This document shows positions 13,445-20,839 of a stretch of DNA of 37,166 nt, one piece after another (the stretch's first letter is position 1; the number at the start of each line of letters is the position of its first letter). The DNA is from a virus: the IMG/VR virus record IMGVR_UViG_3300034101_001224, positions 1 to 37,166 of that record; one strand, 5' to 3'. Below the pieces are notes generated by a model, which was not told the origin of the DNA, did no database searches, and saw only the letters and a list, made by a program, of their open reading frames with translations. Position numbers and translations under genes: made by a program.

Positions 13445-13598
13445 GGCTTGTAATGTTATCCTGACAGAACAGGAAATGTGCTCAACATACTCAGGTACAA
13501 TTGAATATCTTGATCTTTGTTTTAAATGCCTATCATTAGGTGAGGAAGGTGAGGATGACTTTGATGACCTATTTGAAGAGGAGCAACATGAAGAATGA
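13428..13598 (+). CDS. Small zinc-binding phage protein with acidic tail, 56 aa
   Basis: I chose the ATG at 13428, with GAGG about eight bases upstream; the in-frame GTG at 13416 is weaker. A CxxC pair near the N-terminus (CKAC) and a second pair (CFKC) form a probable zinc ribbon. The tail is a run of Asp/Glu (EEGEDDFDDLFEEEQHEE). It sits directly before the primase and overlaps it by four bases, so a helper role in replication is possible. Function not known. Confidence 0.65.
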   Translation: MSGRCKACNVILTEQEMCSTYSGTIEYLDLCFKCLSLGEEGEDDFDDLFEEEQHEE

Positions 13599-14329
13599 GC
13601 CATGTAATCAAGCACGAGACGTGCCCAAGGTGTGCAGCTAATGGTAGAGACAGGACTGGTGATAATCTGGCTATCTATGATGATGGCGGTAGTTATTGTT
13701 TTTCTTGTGGTTATTTCCAATCGGCTAGGGGTTTCCAATCTATTAGCAGAGAGGCAACTGGAACTGCAAAAACGCTTACTATTCCATATGACTGTACAGA
13801 CAGAATACCTGATGTCGGAAGAGAATTCCTTGCCAGATATTCCATTGGGGAATATGACCTTGCATTAAATAACATCCTGTGGTCTGAAAAATACCAACGC
13901 TTGGTCTTCCCTATTATTGTGGAGGGTGAGCTATTAGCTTGGCAGGGCAGATATCTAGGCACTGAACCAAAGAAAGCTAAATGGTTTACCCAAGGGGAGA
14001 TAGACAAGATTACCTATATATTAGGGAATCCTTATATGGAAGACCTTATTCTAGTAGAGGATATACTGTCAGCTATCAAGATTAGTACCACAGGAATACA
14101 TAGAGCAATGCCTATTTTTGGTAGTCATATCTCAGCTAAACGCCTCTTGACAATTAAACGATTTTGTGGTATGGAAATCACCATTTGGTTGGACAGAGAT
14201 AAGGCAAAAGAAGCAGTAGGCTTTGCCTATTTAGCACGGAATTTGGGGCTGAAAGCAAGGACGGTCATTACTGAAAAAGACCCAAAAGAGTATTCTAAGC
14301 AGGAGATTATAGAAATACTTGACAAGTAG
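13595..14329 (+). CDS. DNA primase (T7 gp4 N-terminal-like), 244 aa
   Basis: N-terminal zinc site Cys10-x2-Cys13 and Cys35-x2-Cys38 (CPRC, CFSC), as in T7-type primases, then a Toprim-like catalytic part with LVEDILSA (Glu155, Asp156) and IWLDRDKA (Asp200, Asp202). It would make RNA primers on single-stranded DNA. In T7, primase and helicase are one protein; here the helicase is a separate gene downstream. The promoter for that gene (14319-14347) lies over the last codons of this one. Decamer copy 11 is inside the gene in a shifted reading phase. Confidence 0.85.
   Translation: MSHVIKHETCPRCAANGRDRTGDNLAIYDDGGSYCFSCGYFQSARGFQSISREATGTAKTLTIPYDCTDRIPDVGREFLARYSIGEYDLALNNILWSEKYQRLVFPIIVEGELLAWQGRYLGTEPKKAKWFTQGEIDKITYILGNPYMEDLILVEDILSAIKISTTGIHRAMPIFGSHISAKRLLTIKRFCGMEITIWLDRDKAKEAVGFAYLARNLGLKARTVITEKDPKEYSKQEIIEILDK
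14259..14268 (+). repeat. GGWCGGTCAT decamer, copy 11 (A form)
   Basis: Inside the primase gene, read AGG-ACG-GTC-ATT (RTVI), the same phase as copy 10 and different from the rest. Confidence 0.75.
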
Positions 14330-14347
14330 GGAAAAGCATGTTATAAT
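14319..14347 (+). promoter_or_regulatory. Sigma70 promoter with extended -10 before helicase
   Basis: TTGACA (14319-14324), 17-base spacer, TATAAT (14342-14347), with TG at 14339-14340. A perfect consensus, overlapping the 3' end of the primase gene. An A/T tract (14342-14398) rich in TATATA follows, ending in AAGGAG at 14398-14403, the helicase ribosome binding site. Confidence 0.85.
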
Positions 14348-14409
14348 ATATGTATAATAGTATTAATAATATATAGTATTATATATAATATATATATAAG
14401 GAGATAAAT

Positions 14410-15642
14410 ATAATTAAATTAATAAAACCTCTGCTTAACCATCAACATTTTGTTCATTATAGTGAGTTTATCTCCGATCTCCTGTCTGAGAACAAAGAGC
14501 TATCCTTATTATTTACTTTCCTAGATAAACTCCATGACAAGTATCAACGAGACATTACATTTGAGGAATTCAGTTTGTATGTCCTGTTTAACTGTCAAGA
14601 GAAAGACAAGGCAACGTTAGAAGCAATCCTGTTGGGGTTACAGGAAGTTGATGGGTCTTCAGATATCATTGAAGATTTGCTTGTAGATGCTAAGAACAAA
14701 CAGAGTGCTTACCAGTTAGCCCTAGCCGCGCTAGAGGCATCTGAGGGGCGCAAACCGTTTGATGACTTGCTGCTGCTTACTAAACAATTTAACTCGGAGG
14801 ATTTCGCCCTTGTTGAAGAAGATGTATTTGTAACCCACAACCTACATGAACTGTATGAGAATGGACAAAGCAATCAAGGACTCCGCTGGAGGCTTAAAGC
14901 TCTCAACAAGTCTCTTGGTTCGCTCCGCAAGGGAAACTTTGGATTCCTTTTTGCGAGGCCGGAGACTGGAAAGACAACATTCCTTGCGTCGGAGGTGTCC
15001 TACTTTGCACAACAAGCTAAGGCAATGGGACTCGGCCCAGTCCTATGGTTTAACAATGAGCAGGAAGGGAAAGAGGTCTCTCTGCGAATAATGCAAGCAG
15101 CGCTTGGGCTGACTCTAACTGATTTATATTCGGATAGGGAAAAGCACAATGACTTGTATGAGGATATGATCGGTGACCACATTCTGTTGGTAGACTCTGC
15201 TGCTATCCACAGACGCTTTGTTGAGAAGTTATGTGAGCAACACAAACCCTCGCTTGTCCTGTTCGATCAGCTTGATAAGGTAAAGGGATTCTCTGGTGAC
15301 TTACGGGATGATCTGCGCCTTGGTGAGATTTATATCTGGGCACGTGAGTTAGCTAAAGCCTACTGCCCTGTAATGGGTGTCAGTCAGTCTGATGCATCAG
15401 GTGAAGGAAAGAAGTGGCTGAACATGGATAACGTAGCTAATGCCAAGACTGCCAAACAAGCGGAAGCAGATTGGATTCTAGGTATTGGACGTACTCATGA
15501 CACAGTTGATGAGTATACTCGTTACTTCTGCATCAGTAAGAACAAACTCTTGGGGGATATGGATACTGATCCAACATTGAGGCATGGTAAGTTTGCTGTT
15601 AGAATCTTGCCAGATATAGCTAGATATGGAGATATTGAATGA
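14410..15642 (+). CDS. Replicative DNA helicase (DnaB/T7 gp4 RecA-fold), 410 aa, apparent AUA or AUU start
   Basis: Walker A ARPETGKT (about residues 182-189), an FNNEQE segment, Walker B LVLFDQLDK (Asp about 286) and a downstream GVSQSDASGEGKKW loop match RecA-fold replicative helicases. There is no ATG upstream of Walker A: the first in-frame ATG (15025) lies beyond it. The open frame begins at 14389, and the only strong ribosome binding site, AAGGAG, lies six bases before ATA (14410) and nine before ATT (14413). Read from ATA, the protein would begin (M)IKLIKPLLNHQHF, a credible coding stretch that fills an otherwise empty gap. A TTG at 14575 with GAGG eight bases upstream is the alternative (355 aa). 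It works with the primase at the fork. Confidence 0.8.
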   Translation: MIKLIKPLLNHQHFVHYSEFISDLLSENKELSLLFTFLDKLHDKYQRDITFEEFSLYVLFNCQEKDKATLEAILLGLQEVDGSSDIIEDLLVDAKNKQSAYQLALAALEASEGRKPFDDLLLLTKQFNSEDFALVEEDVFVTHNLHELYENGQSNQGLRWRLKALNKSLGSLRKGNFGFLFARPETGKTTFLASEVSYFAQQAKAMGLGPVLWFNNEQEGKEVSLRIMQAALGLTLTDLYSDREKHNDLYEDMIGDHILLVDSAAIHRRFVEKLCEQHKPSLVLFDQLDKVKGFSGDLRDDLRLGEIYIWARELAKAYCPVMGVSQSDASGEGKKWLNMDNVANAKTAKQAEADWILGIGRTHDTVDEYTRYFCISKNKLLGDMDTDPTLRHGKFAVRILPDIARYGDIE

Positions 15643-15866
15643 TTACACAAACGGAGGCTATGCTTGTTGCTAAGTGTATTAGGAACACTGTGATGGCTCC
15701 AACTACAAAAGCGAAGTTTGTAAAAGAACTAGTTAAAATCTTTAAGCTCAATAGTCCTTGGTTTAAGGATAAGACATTTACAAAGTTAGCACTACTTGGT
15801 ACAGCACCGGATGGTGGCACTCAATATCACATGGATAACATGGAGAAGAAACTAAATGAAGTATGA
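15639..15866 (+). CDS. Hypothetical protein, 75 aa
   Basis: Overlaps the helicase stop by four bases. Lys-rich helical protein with a hydrophobic middle (FVKELVKIFKLNSPWFKDK) and a Gly/Asp-containing C-terminal loop. Family not recognised; its location between helicase and polymerase suggests an accessory replication role. Confidence 0.6.
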   Translation: MITQTEAMLVAKCIRNTVMAPTTKAKFVKELVKIFKLNSPWFKDKTFTKLALLGTAPDGGTQYHMDNMEKKLNEV

Positions 15867-16107
15867 TATCCCTATTAACATTTCTATTGCCGCACCTAAC
15901 GAACAACGTGCAGTAAATGAGGTGTTTGATTTCTTACGGAAGGCGTATAATGAGTTTGGACCAGAGCACTGTGTCACAAATTGGGAATACTTTGAATTCA
16001 TTACTGAAGAGAGTGGTAACACTGGATGTGGAGACTACAACCCAACACAAGGGGGATGTGCATGCCCTACAGACAAAGTTAGTGACGATTCAGGTAAAGG
16101 TAAATGA
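15856..16107 (+). CDS. Small protein overlapping polymerase start, 83 aa
   Basis: Starts 11 bases before the previous stop. Residues 1-51 (MKYDIPINISIAAPNEQR to FEFITEE) read like a real small alpha/beta domain. The remaining 32 residues are Gly/Cys/Asp-rich and read across the first codons of the polymerase exonuclease domain in another frame, so they look like overrun. Either the overlap of about 95 bases is genuine, or a frame change joins this domain to the polymerase. Confidence 0.5.
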   Translation: MKYDIPINISIAAPNEQRAVNEVFDFLRKAYNEFGPEHCVTNWEYFEFITEESGNTGCGDYNPTQGGCACPTDKVSDDSGKGK

Positions 16108-17146
16108 TGAGAAGCCACTCATCTATACAAATGAAAATTTTAGAGACTGTATTCCTGTCCTCGCTAGTGCTTCCTGTATTGTTGGTACTAATCTTAAGTT
16201 TGATCTGGCTTGGGTATGGTCTATTCTCAATTGGAAGCCCACTACCATTTGGGACTTACAAATAGCAGAGTTCCTGTTCAGCAAGCAGATGTGGAAGTAC
16301 CCCGATCTCAATACCATGTGTTTGAACTATGGTCTGGAAACAAAACTAGACATTGTCAAGACAGAGTATTGGGAGAAGGGTATAGACACTGATGCAATTC
16401 CTATTGAAATACTCTCAGAGTATGGGGCACATGACTGCAACCTTACCTATGAGGTATTTAAACGTCAGGTAGAGCGATTCTGTGCGTCTGAGGGGCATAT
16501 GTTCAGGTTGTTCAGGGTGCAATGTAACGATCTTTTAGTGCTCCTTGAGATGGAGAATAACGGGATTGTATATAACTCTGAGAAATCTATAGCTTTTTCC
16601 AAGGATTTGGAAGACAGGATGAAGGAAGTAGAGGGGCAGGTGTATCAATTCACTCGTGGAGTACCTGTGAATCTTGGTAGCCCTGAGCAGGTGTCGAAGT
16701 TACTCTACGGTGGGCAACTGACAGTTAAGACACGGATACCTAATGGTGTATATAAGACTGGGGCTAAGACAGGCCAGATCAAGTATATGATTAAGGAGAA
16801 TGTGTTTGAGTTCCCACGCTTGGTTGAGCCATTAAAAGGCACAGAGAAAGTAAAAGAAGGTATCTGGGCCACTGATATGGATACTTTGGTATCACTTAAG
16901 GCTACAAAGCTCACTAAGCACCTGATAGGCCTCTTGCTGGAATGGTCTAAGCTGGAGAAGATGGTAACAACTTATCTGCTAGGACTACCAAAGAAGATAG
17001 AGAAGAATGATTGGCCTCCTAACATGCTTTTTAGCAGCCTAAATCAATGTTTAGCTGTGACAGGGAGACTGAGTAGTTCCAATCCCAACCAGCAAAATTT
17101 CTGCAAGGAAGTTAAGAAATTCTGTGAGAGTAGGTATGATAATTAA
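16013..17146 (+). CDS. Family A DNA polymerase, N-terminal part: 3'-5' exonuclease and thumb/palm start, about 377 aa
   Basis: I placed the start at the GTG at 16013, so the protein begins (M)VTLDVETTT with exonuclease motif I at Asp5 and Glu7, the same numbering as in T7 polymerase. An ATG at 15950 would give about 21 further residues of weak sequence. Exo II (TNLKFDLAW) and Exo III (YGAHDCNLTY) are present. The C-terminus carries LAVTGRLSSSNPNQQN, the conserved T-G-R-L-SSS-PN-Q segment that precedes motif A. The frame then stops at 17146, before motif A, which is encoded in the next ORF. So proofreading and template-binding parts are here and the catalytic palm is separate. Confidence 0.8.
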   Translation: MVTLDVETTTQHKGDVHALQTKLVTIQVKVNDEKPLIYTNENFRDCIPVLASASCIVGTNLKFDLAWVWSILNWKPTTIWDLQIAEFLFSKQMWKYPDLNTMCLNYGLETKLDIVKTEYWEKGIDTDAIPIEILSEYGAHDCNLTYEVFKRQVERFCASEGHMFRLFRVQCNDLLVLLEMENNGIVYNSEKSIAFSKDLEDRMKEVEGQVYQFTRGVPVNLGSPEQVSKLLYGGQLTVKTRIPNGVYKTGAKTGQIKYMIKENVFEFPRLVEPLKGTEKVKEGIWATDMDTLVSLKATKLTKHLIGLLLEWSKLEKMVTTYLLGLPKKIEKNDWPPNMLFSSLNQCLAVTGRLSSSNPNQQNFCKEVKKFCESRYDN

Positions 17147-17873
17147 CGTCGATTCAAAAAGCTTAGAGTGGTGTACTTATTTGTTCTTATCGCAAGACCT
17201 AACAGGTATTAAGGAGTGGGAAGGTGTTGTACTTGATCCATCTAAGAATGATATCCATACAGCGAATCAATTGGCATTCAAACTTCCATCACGCCTAATC
17301 GCTAAAGTATTTCTGTTTAGATGGATTTATAGAGGATCAGCCTTTGCTTATAGCAAGGACCCTGACTTTACCCCTGTATCAAAGTCTGTGGAGTTCTGGC
17401 AGGACGTAATTGATGTTTATTACGCCAAGTATCCTAAGTTGTACGATACCCACATGAGGTATATTAAGGAAGCCACACAGACGAGTAGGATCATAAGCCC
17501 TTTTGGTAGGGAGTATGTGTTTAGTCAGTACAAAAACAAAAGAGGAGAGATGCTGTGGTCTGAAAATGACATAACTAATTGGCCTAATCAAGGCTGTGGG
17601 GCAGATGTAATGGCAGTAGCCCGAATTGCTGCCTATCAACGTGTTAAACGAGCCGGACTAACAGGTAAATTAATCAGCACTGTCCATGATTCTATCGTAG
17701 CGGATGTCCCTGCTAATGAAAAGGATGAATGGTGTGGTATTTTTAATGAGGTCTTTATTGACTTACCTGAATTAATCACTAAATCCTATGGTGTGGAATG
17801 GAATGTACCTATGGTAGGTGAAGTTAGCTGTGGTCCAAACATGCTTGATCTAGAAGATGTTAAGTTCGCTTGA
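17136..17873 (+). CDS. Family A DNA polymerase, C-terminal part: catalytic palm and fingers, 245 aa
   Basis: The ATG at 17136 overlaps the upstream stop by 11 bases (ATGATAATTAA). It begins MIINVDSKSLEW, which is motif A (Asp6, Glu11, as D-x4-E in T7). Motif B/O-helix is PSRLIAKVFLFRWIYRG (Arg53, Lys57), NQGCGADVMA is the next conserved block, and motif C is TVHDSIVADV with His184-Asp185. The common HDE has become HDS. The catalytic aspartates are kept, so the pair of ORFs should form one active enzyme, either as two chains or by a +1 shift. A GTG at 17124 is an alternative start. Its stop is inside the -35 of the next promoter. Confidence 0.8.
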   Translation: MIINVDSKSLEWCTYLFLSQDLTGIKEWEGVVLDPSKNDIHTANQLAFKLPSRLIAKVFLFRWIYRGSAFAYSKDPDFTPVSKSVEFWQDVIDVYYAKYPKLYDTHMRYIKEATQTSRIISPFGREYVFSQYKNKRGEMLWSENDITNWPNQGCGADVMAVARIAAYQRVKRAGLTGKLISTVHDSIVADVPANEKDEWCGIFNEVFIDLPELITKSYGVEWNVPMVGEVSCGPNMLDLEDVKFA

Positions 17874-17898
17874 CAAGATCACAAAAGAGTGGTATAAT
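17870..17898 (+). promoter_or_regulatory. Sigma70 promoter with extended -10 before SSB-like gene
   Basis: TTGACA (17870-17875), 17-base spacer, TATAAT (17893-17898), with TG one base before the -10 (GTGGTATAAT). Its first bases overlap the polymerase stop codon. An AGGAG ribosome binding site follows at about 17911 and the ATG at 17922, so the leader is very short. Confidence 0.85.
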
Positions 17899-17921
17899 AT
17901 TAGTATCAATAGGAGAAATAT

Positions 17922-18473
17922 ATGTCAAATTTACAGATTAAAGTAGTAGCTCTCGAAATCGTAACAGTACCAACAGCCAAGGGTTCATATCAGACTATTG
18001 ATCTAACCTATCGTAATGTTACCTTTGAGAACAAGGTAGAGACGAAGAAGATCATGTCCTTTAACCACAAGGAGGTGTTCAATACCCTAAAGGCAGCACA
18101 GGCTGGTGATGTTTATACAGTTAGCCGTGCCAAGAACGATAAGGGTTATTGGGATTGGACTGCAATTGCTGCAGGTGATACTGCTCCTGCTGCTTCAGCC
18201 CTAGCTGGTGGCTCTGGTGTTACTACAGCACCTGCCAAGAGCACTTTTGAGACGGCTGATGAACGAGCGAAGAAGCAAGTATATATCGTGCGTCAGAGTT
18301 CGATCACTGCTGCTATCTCAGTGCTTAAGACTGACAAAAAGAATCCTACTGTGGAGGAGGTTATCAACGTAGCTAGGGAGTTTGAGTCTTATGTCTTTGA
18401 CACCGGCAAGGTAACTCAACCAGCGGTTAAGGCTATTCCTGTACCAGTAGAAGACGACGACGTACCTATGTAA
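17922..18473 (+). CDS. ssb: Single-stranded DNA-binding protein, phage type, 183 aa
   Basis: N-terminal half is beta-rich and OB-fold-like (IKVVALEIVTV, QTIDLTYRNVTF). A low-complexity Ala/Gly linker follows, then a helical region with KKQVYIVRQSSITAAISVL. The tail is acidic, ending EDDDVPM, as in SSB proteins whose tips recruit partners. The gene has its own consensus promoter and a strong terminator, which fits a protein needed in large amounts at replication forks. Assignment is from architecture and neighbours (polymerase, exonuclease), not from a search. Confidence 0.7.
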   Translation: MSNLQIKVVALEIVTVPTAKGSYQTIDLTYRNVTFENKVETKKIMSFNHKEVFNTLKAAQAGDVYTVSRAKNDKGYWDWTAIAAGDTAPAASALAGGSGVTTAPAKSTFETADERAKKQVYIVRQSSITAAISVLKTDKKNPTVEEVINVAREFESYVFDTGKVTQPAVKAIPVPVEDDDVPM

Positions 18474-18477
18474 TCAA

Positions 18478-18508
18478 AGGGGGAGGAAACTCCCCCTATT
18501 TTCTTTTG
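18478..18508 (+). terminator. Rho-independent terminator after SSB-like gene
   Basis: GGGGGAG (18479-18485), GAAA loop, CTCCCCC (18490-18496), then TATTTTCTTTT. With the promoter at 17870 it makes the SSB-like gene a single-gene unit. Only a weak candidate promoter (TTGAAA at 18506, 15-base spacer, TATGAT at 18527) follows, so downstream genes may rely on read-through or antitermination. Confidence 0.85.
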
Positions 18509-18514
18509 AAACCT

Positions 18515-18694
18515 ATGCTAAGATTGTATGATTTTTACTGCAACAACTGTGAGAAGTTCTATGAGGCCCTCACTTCGGAAACTGCTAGTACGCTGTGTCC
18601 TCATTGTAATTCAACTAATACTGAAAGGCGCATCTCTGTTTCCCACTTCAAGGTCACAGGGCAAGGTGCCTATTCAAACAAAATGAAAGTATAA
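18515..18694 (+). CDS. FmdB-like zinc-ribbon protein, 59 aa
   Basis: YDFYCNNCEKFYEAL followed by CPHCNSTNTERRIS gives two CxxC pairs in the arrangement of FmdB-type regulatory zinc ribbons, ending in a basic tail. ATG at 18515; an in-frame TTG at 18506 exists. Neither has a clear ribosome binding site, and the purine-rich arm of the terminator hairpin is the only nearby candidate. The stop abuts the exonuclease start. Confidence 0.65.
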   Translation: MLRLYDFYCNNCEKFYEALTSETASTLCPHCNSTNTERRISVSHFKVTGQGAYSNKMKV

Positions 18695-19444
18695 ATGAAA
18701 GTCCTGACTGATGGCGATATTGTCGCCTACCGTTGTGCTGCCACAGTTGATTCTACTATGGAGAAGGACGTAGCATTCTATCGCATGGATGTGCTGCTCC
18801 AGCAGATTCTGGAAGCAACAGAAGCAGACCAACAAGAAGTATGGCTTACAGGTAGTGATAACTTCCGCAAGGTAGTCTATCCTGAGTACAAAGCTAACCG
18901 AAAGGACACCGTTCCACCCTGCTATTTGCAAGATTGTCGTGAGTACCTTGTAGCAAACCACAAGGCTAAGGTATCACATGGGTGTGAAGCAGATGATATG
19001 TTAGGGGTTAATCAAACGGACGATACGATTATCGCCACTATTGATAAAGACCTTTTAATGATCCCCGGTAAGCATTACAATTGGGTGAAGATGACCATCA
19101 AGAATGTGCCGTATCTAGATGGCCTAAAGCACTTCTACAAACAGATGCTGATTGGTGATAGGTCAGATAATGTAATTGGTGTTAGTCGTGTTGGTGAGGT
19201 GAAAGCTGATAGGTACATTACCCCCTTGGACAATGAGCAGGATATGTTGGATGTGGTCTGTGAGTTATATAATGATCCAGCCCGATTCGTCATGAACGCT
19301 GCATGTCTTTGGATACAACAAAAAGAAGAAAAAGAAACATGGATGACACACGCAAAGCAGGTGGGCTTGACTTTAAACAGCGAATTACAACAAGAGGCGG
19401 AAGCGATGTTAAACTTTATGAAGTCTTTGAAGGAAACTACATAA
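18695..19444 (+). CDS. 5'-3' exonuclease (FEN/pol I N-domain-like), 249 aa
   Basis: Metal-binding acidic residues of the flap-nuclease fold are all visible: DGD (6-8), YKANRK (65-70), CEADD (97-101), IDKD (116-119) and GDRSDN (154-159), followed by a helix-hairpin-helix-like GVSRVGEVKADR. The enzyme would remove RNA primers and flaps, which fits the polymerase here lacking that domain. It starts directly after the previous stop. The last 106 bases overlap the next small gene. Confidence 0.85.
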   Translation: MKVLTDGDIVAYRCAATVDSTMEKDVAFYRMDVLLQQILEATEADQQEVWLTGSDNFRKVVYPEYKANRKDTVPPCYLQDCREYLVANHKAKVSHGCEADDMLGVNQTDDTIIATIDKDLLMIPGKHYNWVKMTIKNVPYLDGLKHFYKQMLIGDRSDNVIGVSRVGEVKADRYITPLDNEQDMLDVVCELYNDPARFVMNAACLWIQQKEEKETWMTHAKQVGLTLNSELQQEAEAMLNFMKSLKETT

Positions 19445-19587
19445 ACGGGGCATGGTATGAGAAAGAGCGTGATGTATGGTATCCCTGCCAATGGACATGG
19501 GAAGGCACATATGCCTCACGTTCATCTAGCCTTGATCTAATTAACCCAACTGTGCTACGTAGGCGGAGATTACCAGATGCTTCCTAA
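19339..19587 (+). CDS. Hypothetical protein, 82 aa
   Basis: I chose the ATG at 19339; an upstream in-frame ATG at 19303 gives 12 more residues. It overlaps the exonuclease by about 100 bases. The core GNYINGAWYEKERDVWYPCQ followed by SLDLIN is a pattern of small proteins found beside replication genes in podoviruses, but I do not know its role. Basic C-terminus (RRRRLPDAS). The ribosome binding site is weak. Confidence 0.55.
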   Translation: MDDTRKAGGLDFKQRITTRGGSDVKLYEVFEGNYINGAWYEKERDVWYPCQWTWEGTYASRSSSLDLINPTVLRRRRLPDAS

Positions 19588-19957
19588 GCGGCGTAGCAGG
19601 TTAGAGCAACGCTTTGAGGAGATTCTTAGGGATAATGATGTAAAGTATAAGTATGAGGTTACAAAAATCTCATATATTATCCCTGAGAGTTCTCATACAT
19701 ATACGGTAGATTGGACTATAGATAAGAAACTCTTGATCGAAACCAAGGGCTATCTTAGTGATTATTCCGAACGTAGGAAGTATGTGTTACTGAAAGAACA
19801 GCACCCTGACCTTGACTTGCGCTTCGTGTTTGACAATCCCAATAAATTATGTGGTGGGACCAAGATGACACATGCCAAGTGGGCAGAGAAATATGAGTTT
19901 ACTTATTGTAGTATTAAAGATACGGAGACTATCCTGAAATGGGTTCAAGAGTCCTAG
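19577..19957 (+). CDS. Endonuclease I-like Holliday-junction resolvase, 126 aa
   Basis: PD-(D/E)xK nuclease with spacing like T7 endonuclease I: Glu10, Asp45 (TVDWTIDKK), Glu55 and Lys57 (LIETKGYL). Then a conserved KEQHPDLDLRFVFDNPNK segment and KMTHAKWAEKYEF match the T7 gp3 family order. It resolves branched DNA before packaging and can degrade host DNA. Size (126 aa) is close to the family (149 in T7). It overlaps both neighbours. Confidence 0.85.
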   Translation: MLPKRRSRLEQRFEEILRDNDVKYKYEVTKISYIIPESSHTYTVDWTIDKKLLIETKGYLSDYSERRKYVLLKEQHPDLDLRFVFDNPNKLCGGTKMTHAKWAEKYEFTYCSIKDTETILKWVQES

Positions 19958-20100
19958 TAAAATTGCGATACTCAGATGGAACTGAGAAGATCGGTGTGTT
20001 TGAGACACAAAAAGAACTTGATTGGTTTATTCACAATGAGGGAGATCATCTAGTAGAGGTCTCATATATCGACGATGACTGTTCATCTAATAATTCCTGA
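19939..20100 (+). CDS. Small hypothetical protein, 53 aa
   Basis: ATG at 19939 inside the end of the endonuclease gene; stop TGA at 20098-20100. Beta-rich start (MGSRVLVKLRYSDGTEKIG) and acidic C-terminus (IDDDCSSNNS). No recognised family. Supported by overlap with both flanking genes and by sensible protein composition. Confidence 0.5.
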   Translation: MGSRVLVKLRYSDGTEKIGVFETQKELDWFIHNEGDHLVEVSYIDDDCSSNNS

Positions 20101-20839
20101 CACACAGGCTAAGTATGGGGAAGACTTCACCTACCTAAATCGGATTGGTAAGTATATTGTAGAGAAAAAACCAGATGTAATCGTACATCTAGGTGACTTT
20201 GCAGATATGGAGAGTCTGAGCAGCTATGATGTAGGTAAGAGGTCTTTTGAGGGTAAACGCTATGTTAAAGACATTGAAGCGGCACAAGATGCGATGGAGT
20301 CGCTTATGGGGCCTATCAAGGAGTTTAATATTAGAGCGAAAAAGAACAAGGAGAAAGCCTACAAACCTCGAATGGTACTCACATTGGGGAACCATGAGCA
20401 GCGAATACTACGCGCAATTGAGAATGATCCGAAACTTGAAGGGTTAATTAAATATGAAGACCTTCCGTACCAAGATTGGGAAGTACATGATTTTCTATCC
20501 CCTGTATTTATTGATGGGGTTGCTTACAGTCATTATTTTCCTACCGGCGTTCTGGGTCGCCCTGCTTCTAGTGCTTCCGCTATGGTTAGCAAGTTACATA
20601 TGTCGTGCATTGCCGGCCATCAGCAAGGTCGCCAAGTCGCCTATGGAAAGCGCCCAGATGGTTCTACCATTACATGTATCATCACAGGTAGCTGCTACGA
20701 GCACGACGAAGGATACCTAGACCATCAGAGCAATAAGCACTGGCGCGGTATAATTCTTCTGCACGAGGTCGAAAATGGTTCGTTTGATGAGATGTTTGTA
20801 AGTCTCAATTACCTAAGAAAGAGATATAATGGTACATAA
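20075..20839 (+). CDS. Calcineurin-like metallophosphoesterase, 254 aa
   Basis: Metal-site motifs in order: PDTQ (Asp9), HLGDFAD (Asp41), LGNHEQR (Asn106, His107, Glu108), then SHYFP and CIAGHQQG. The first site has Gln two residues after Asp rather than the usual D-x-H. The family hydrolyses phosphodiesters, and phage members have been linked to DNA or nucleotide processing. It lies between the resolvase and the DUF3310-like gene in the replication block. Exact substrate unknown. Confidence 0.8.
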   Translation: MTVHLIIPDTQAKYGEDFTYLNRIGKYIVEKKPDVIVHLGDFADMESLSSYDVGKRSFEGKRYVKDIEAAQDAMESLMGPIKEFNIRAKKNKEKAYKPRMVLTLGNHEQRILRAIENDPKLEGLIKYEDLPYQDWEVHDFLSPVFIDGVAYSHYFPTGVLGRPASSASAMVSKLHMSCIAGHQQGRQVAYGKRPDGSTITCIITGSCYEHDEGYLDHQSNKHWRGIILLHEVENGSFDEMFVSLNYLRKRYNGT

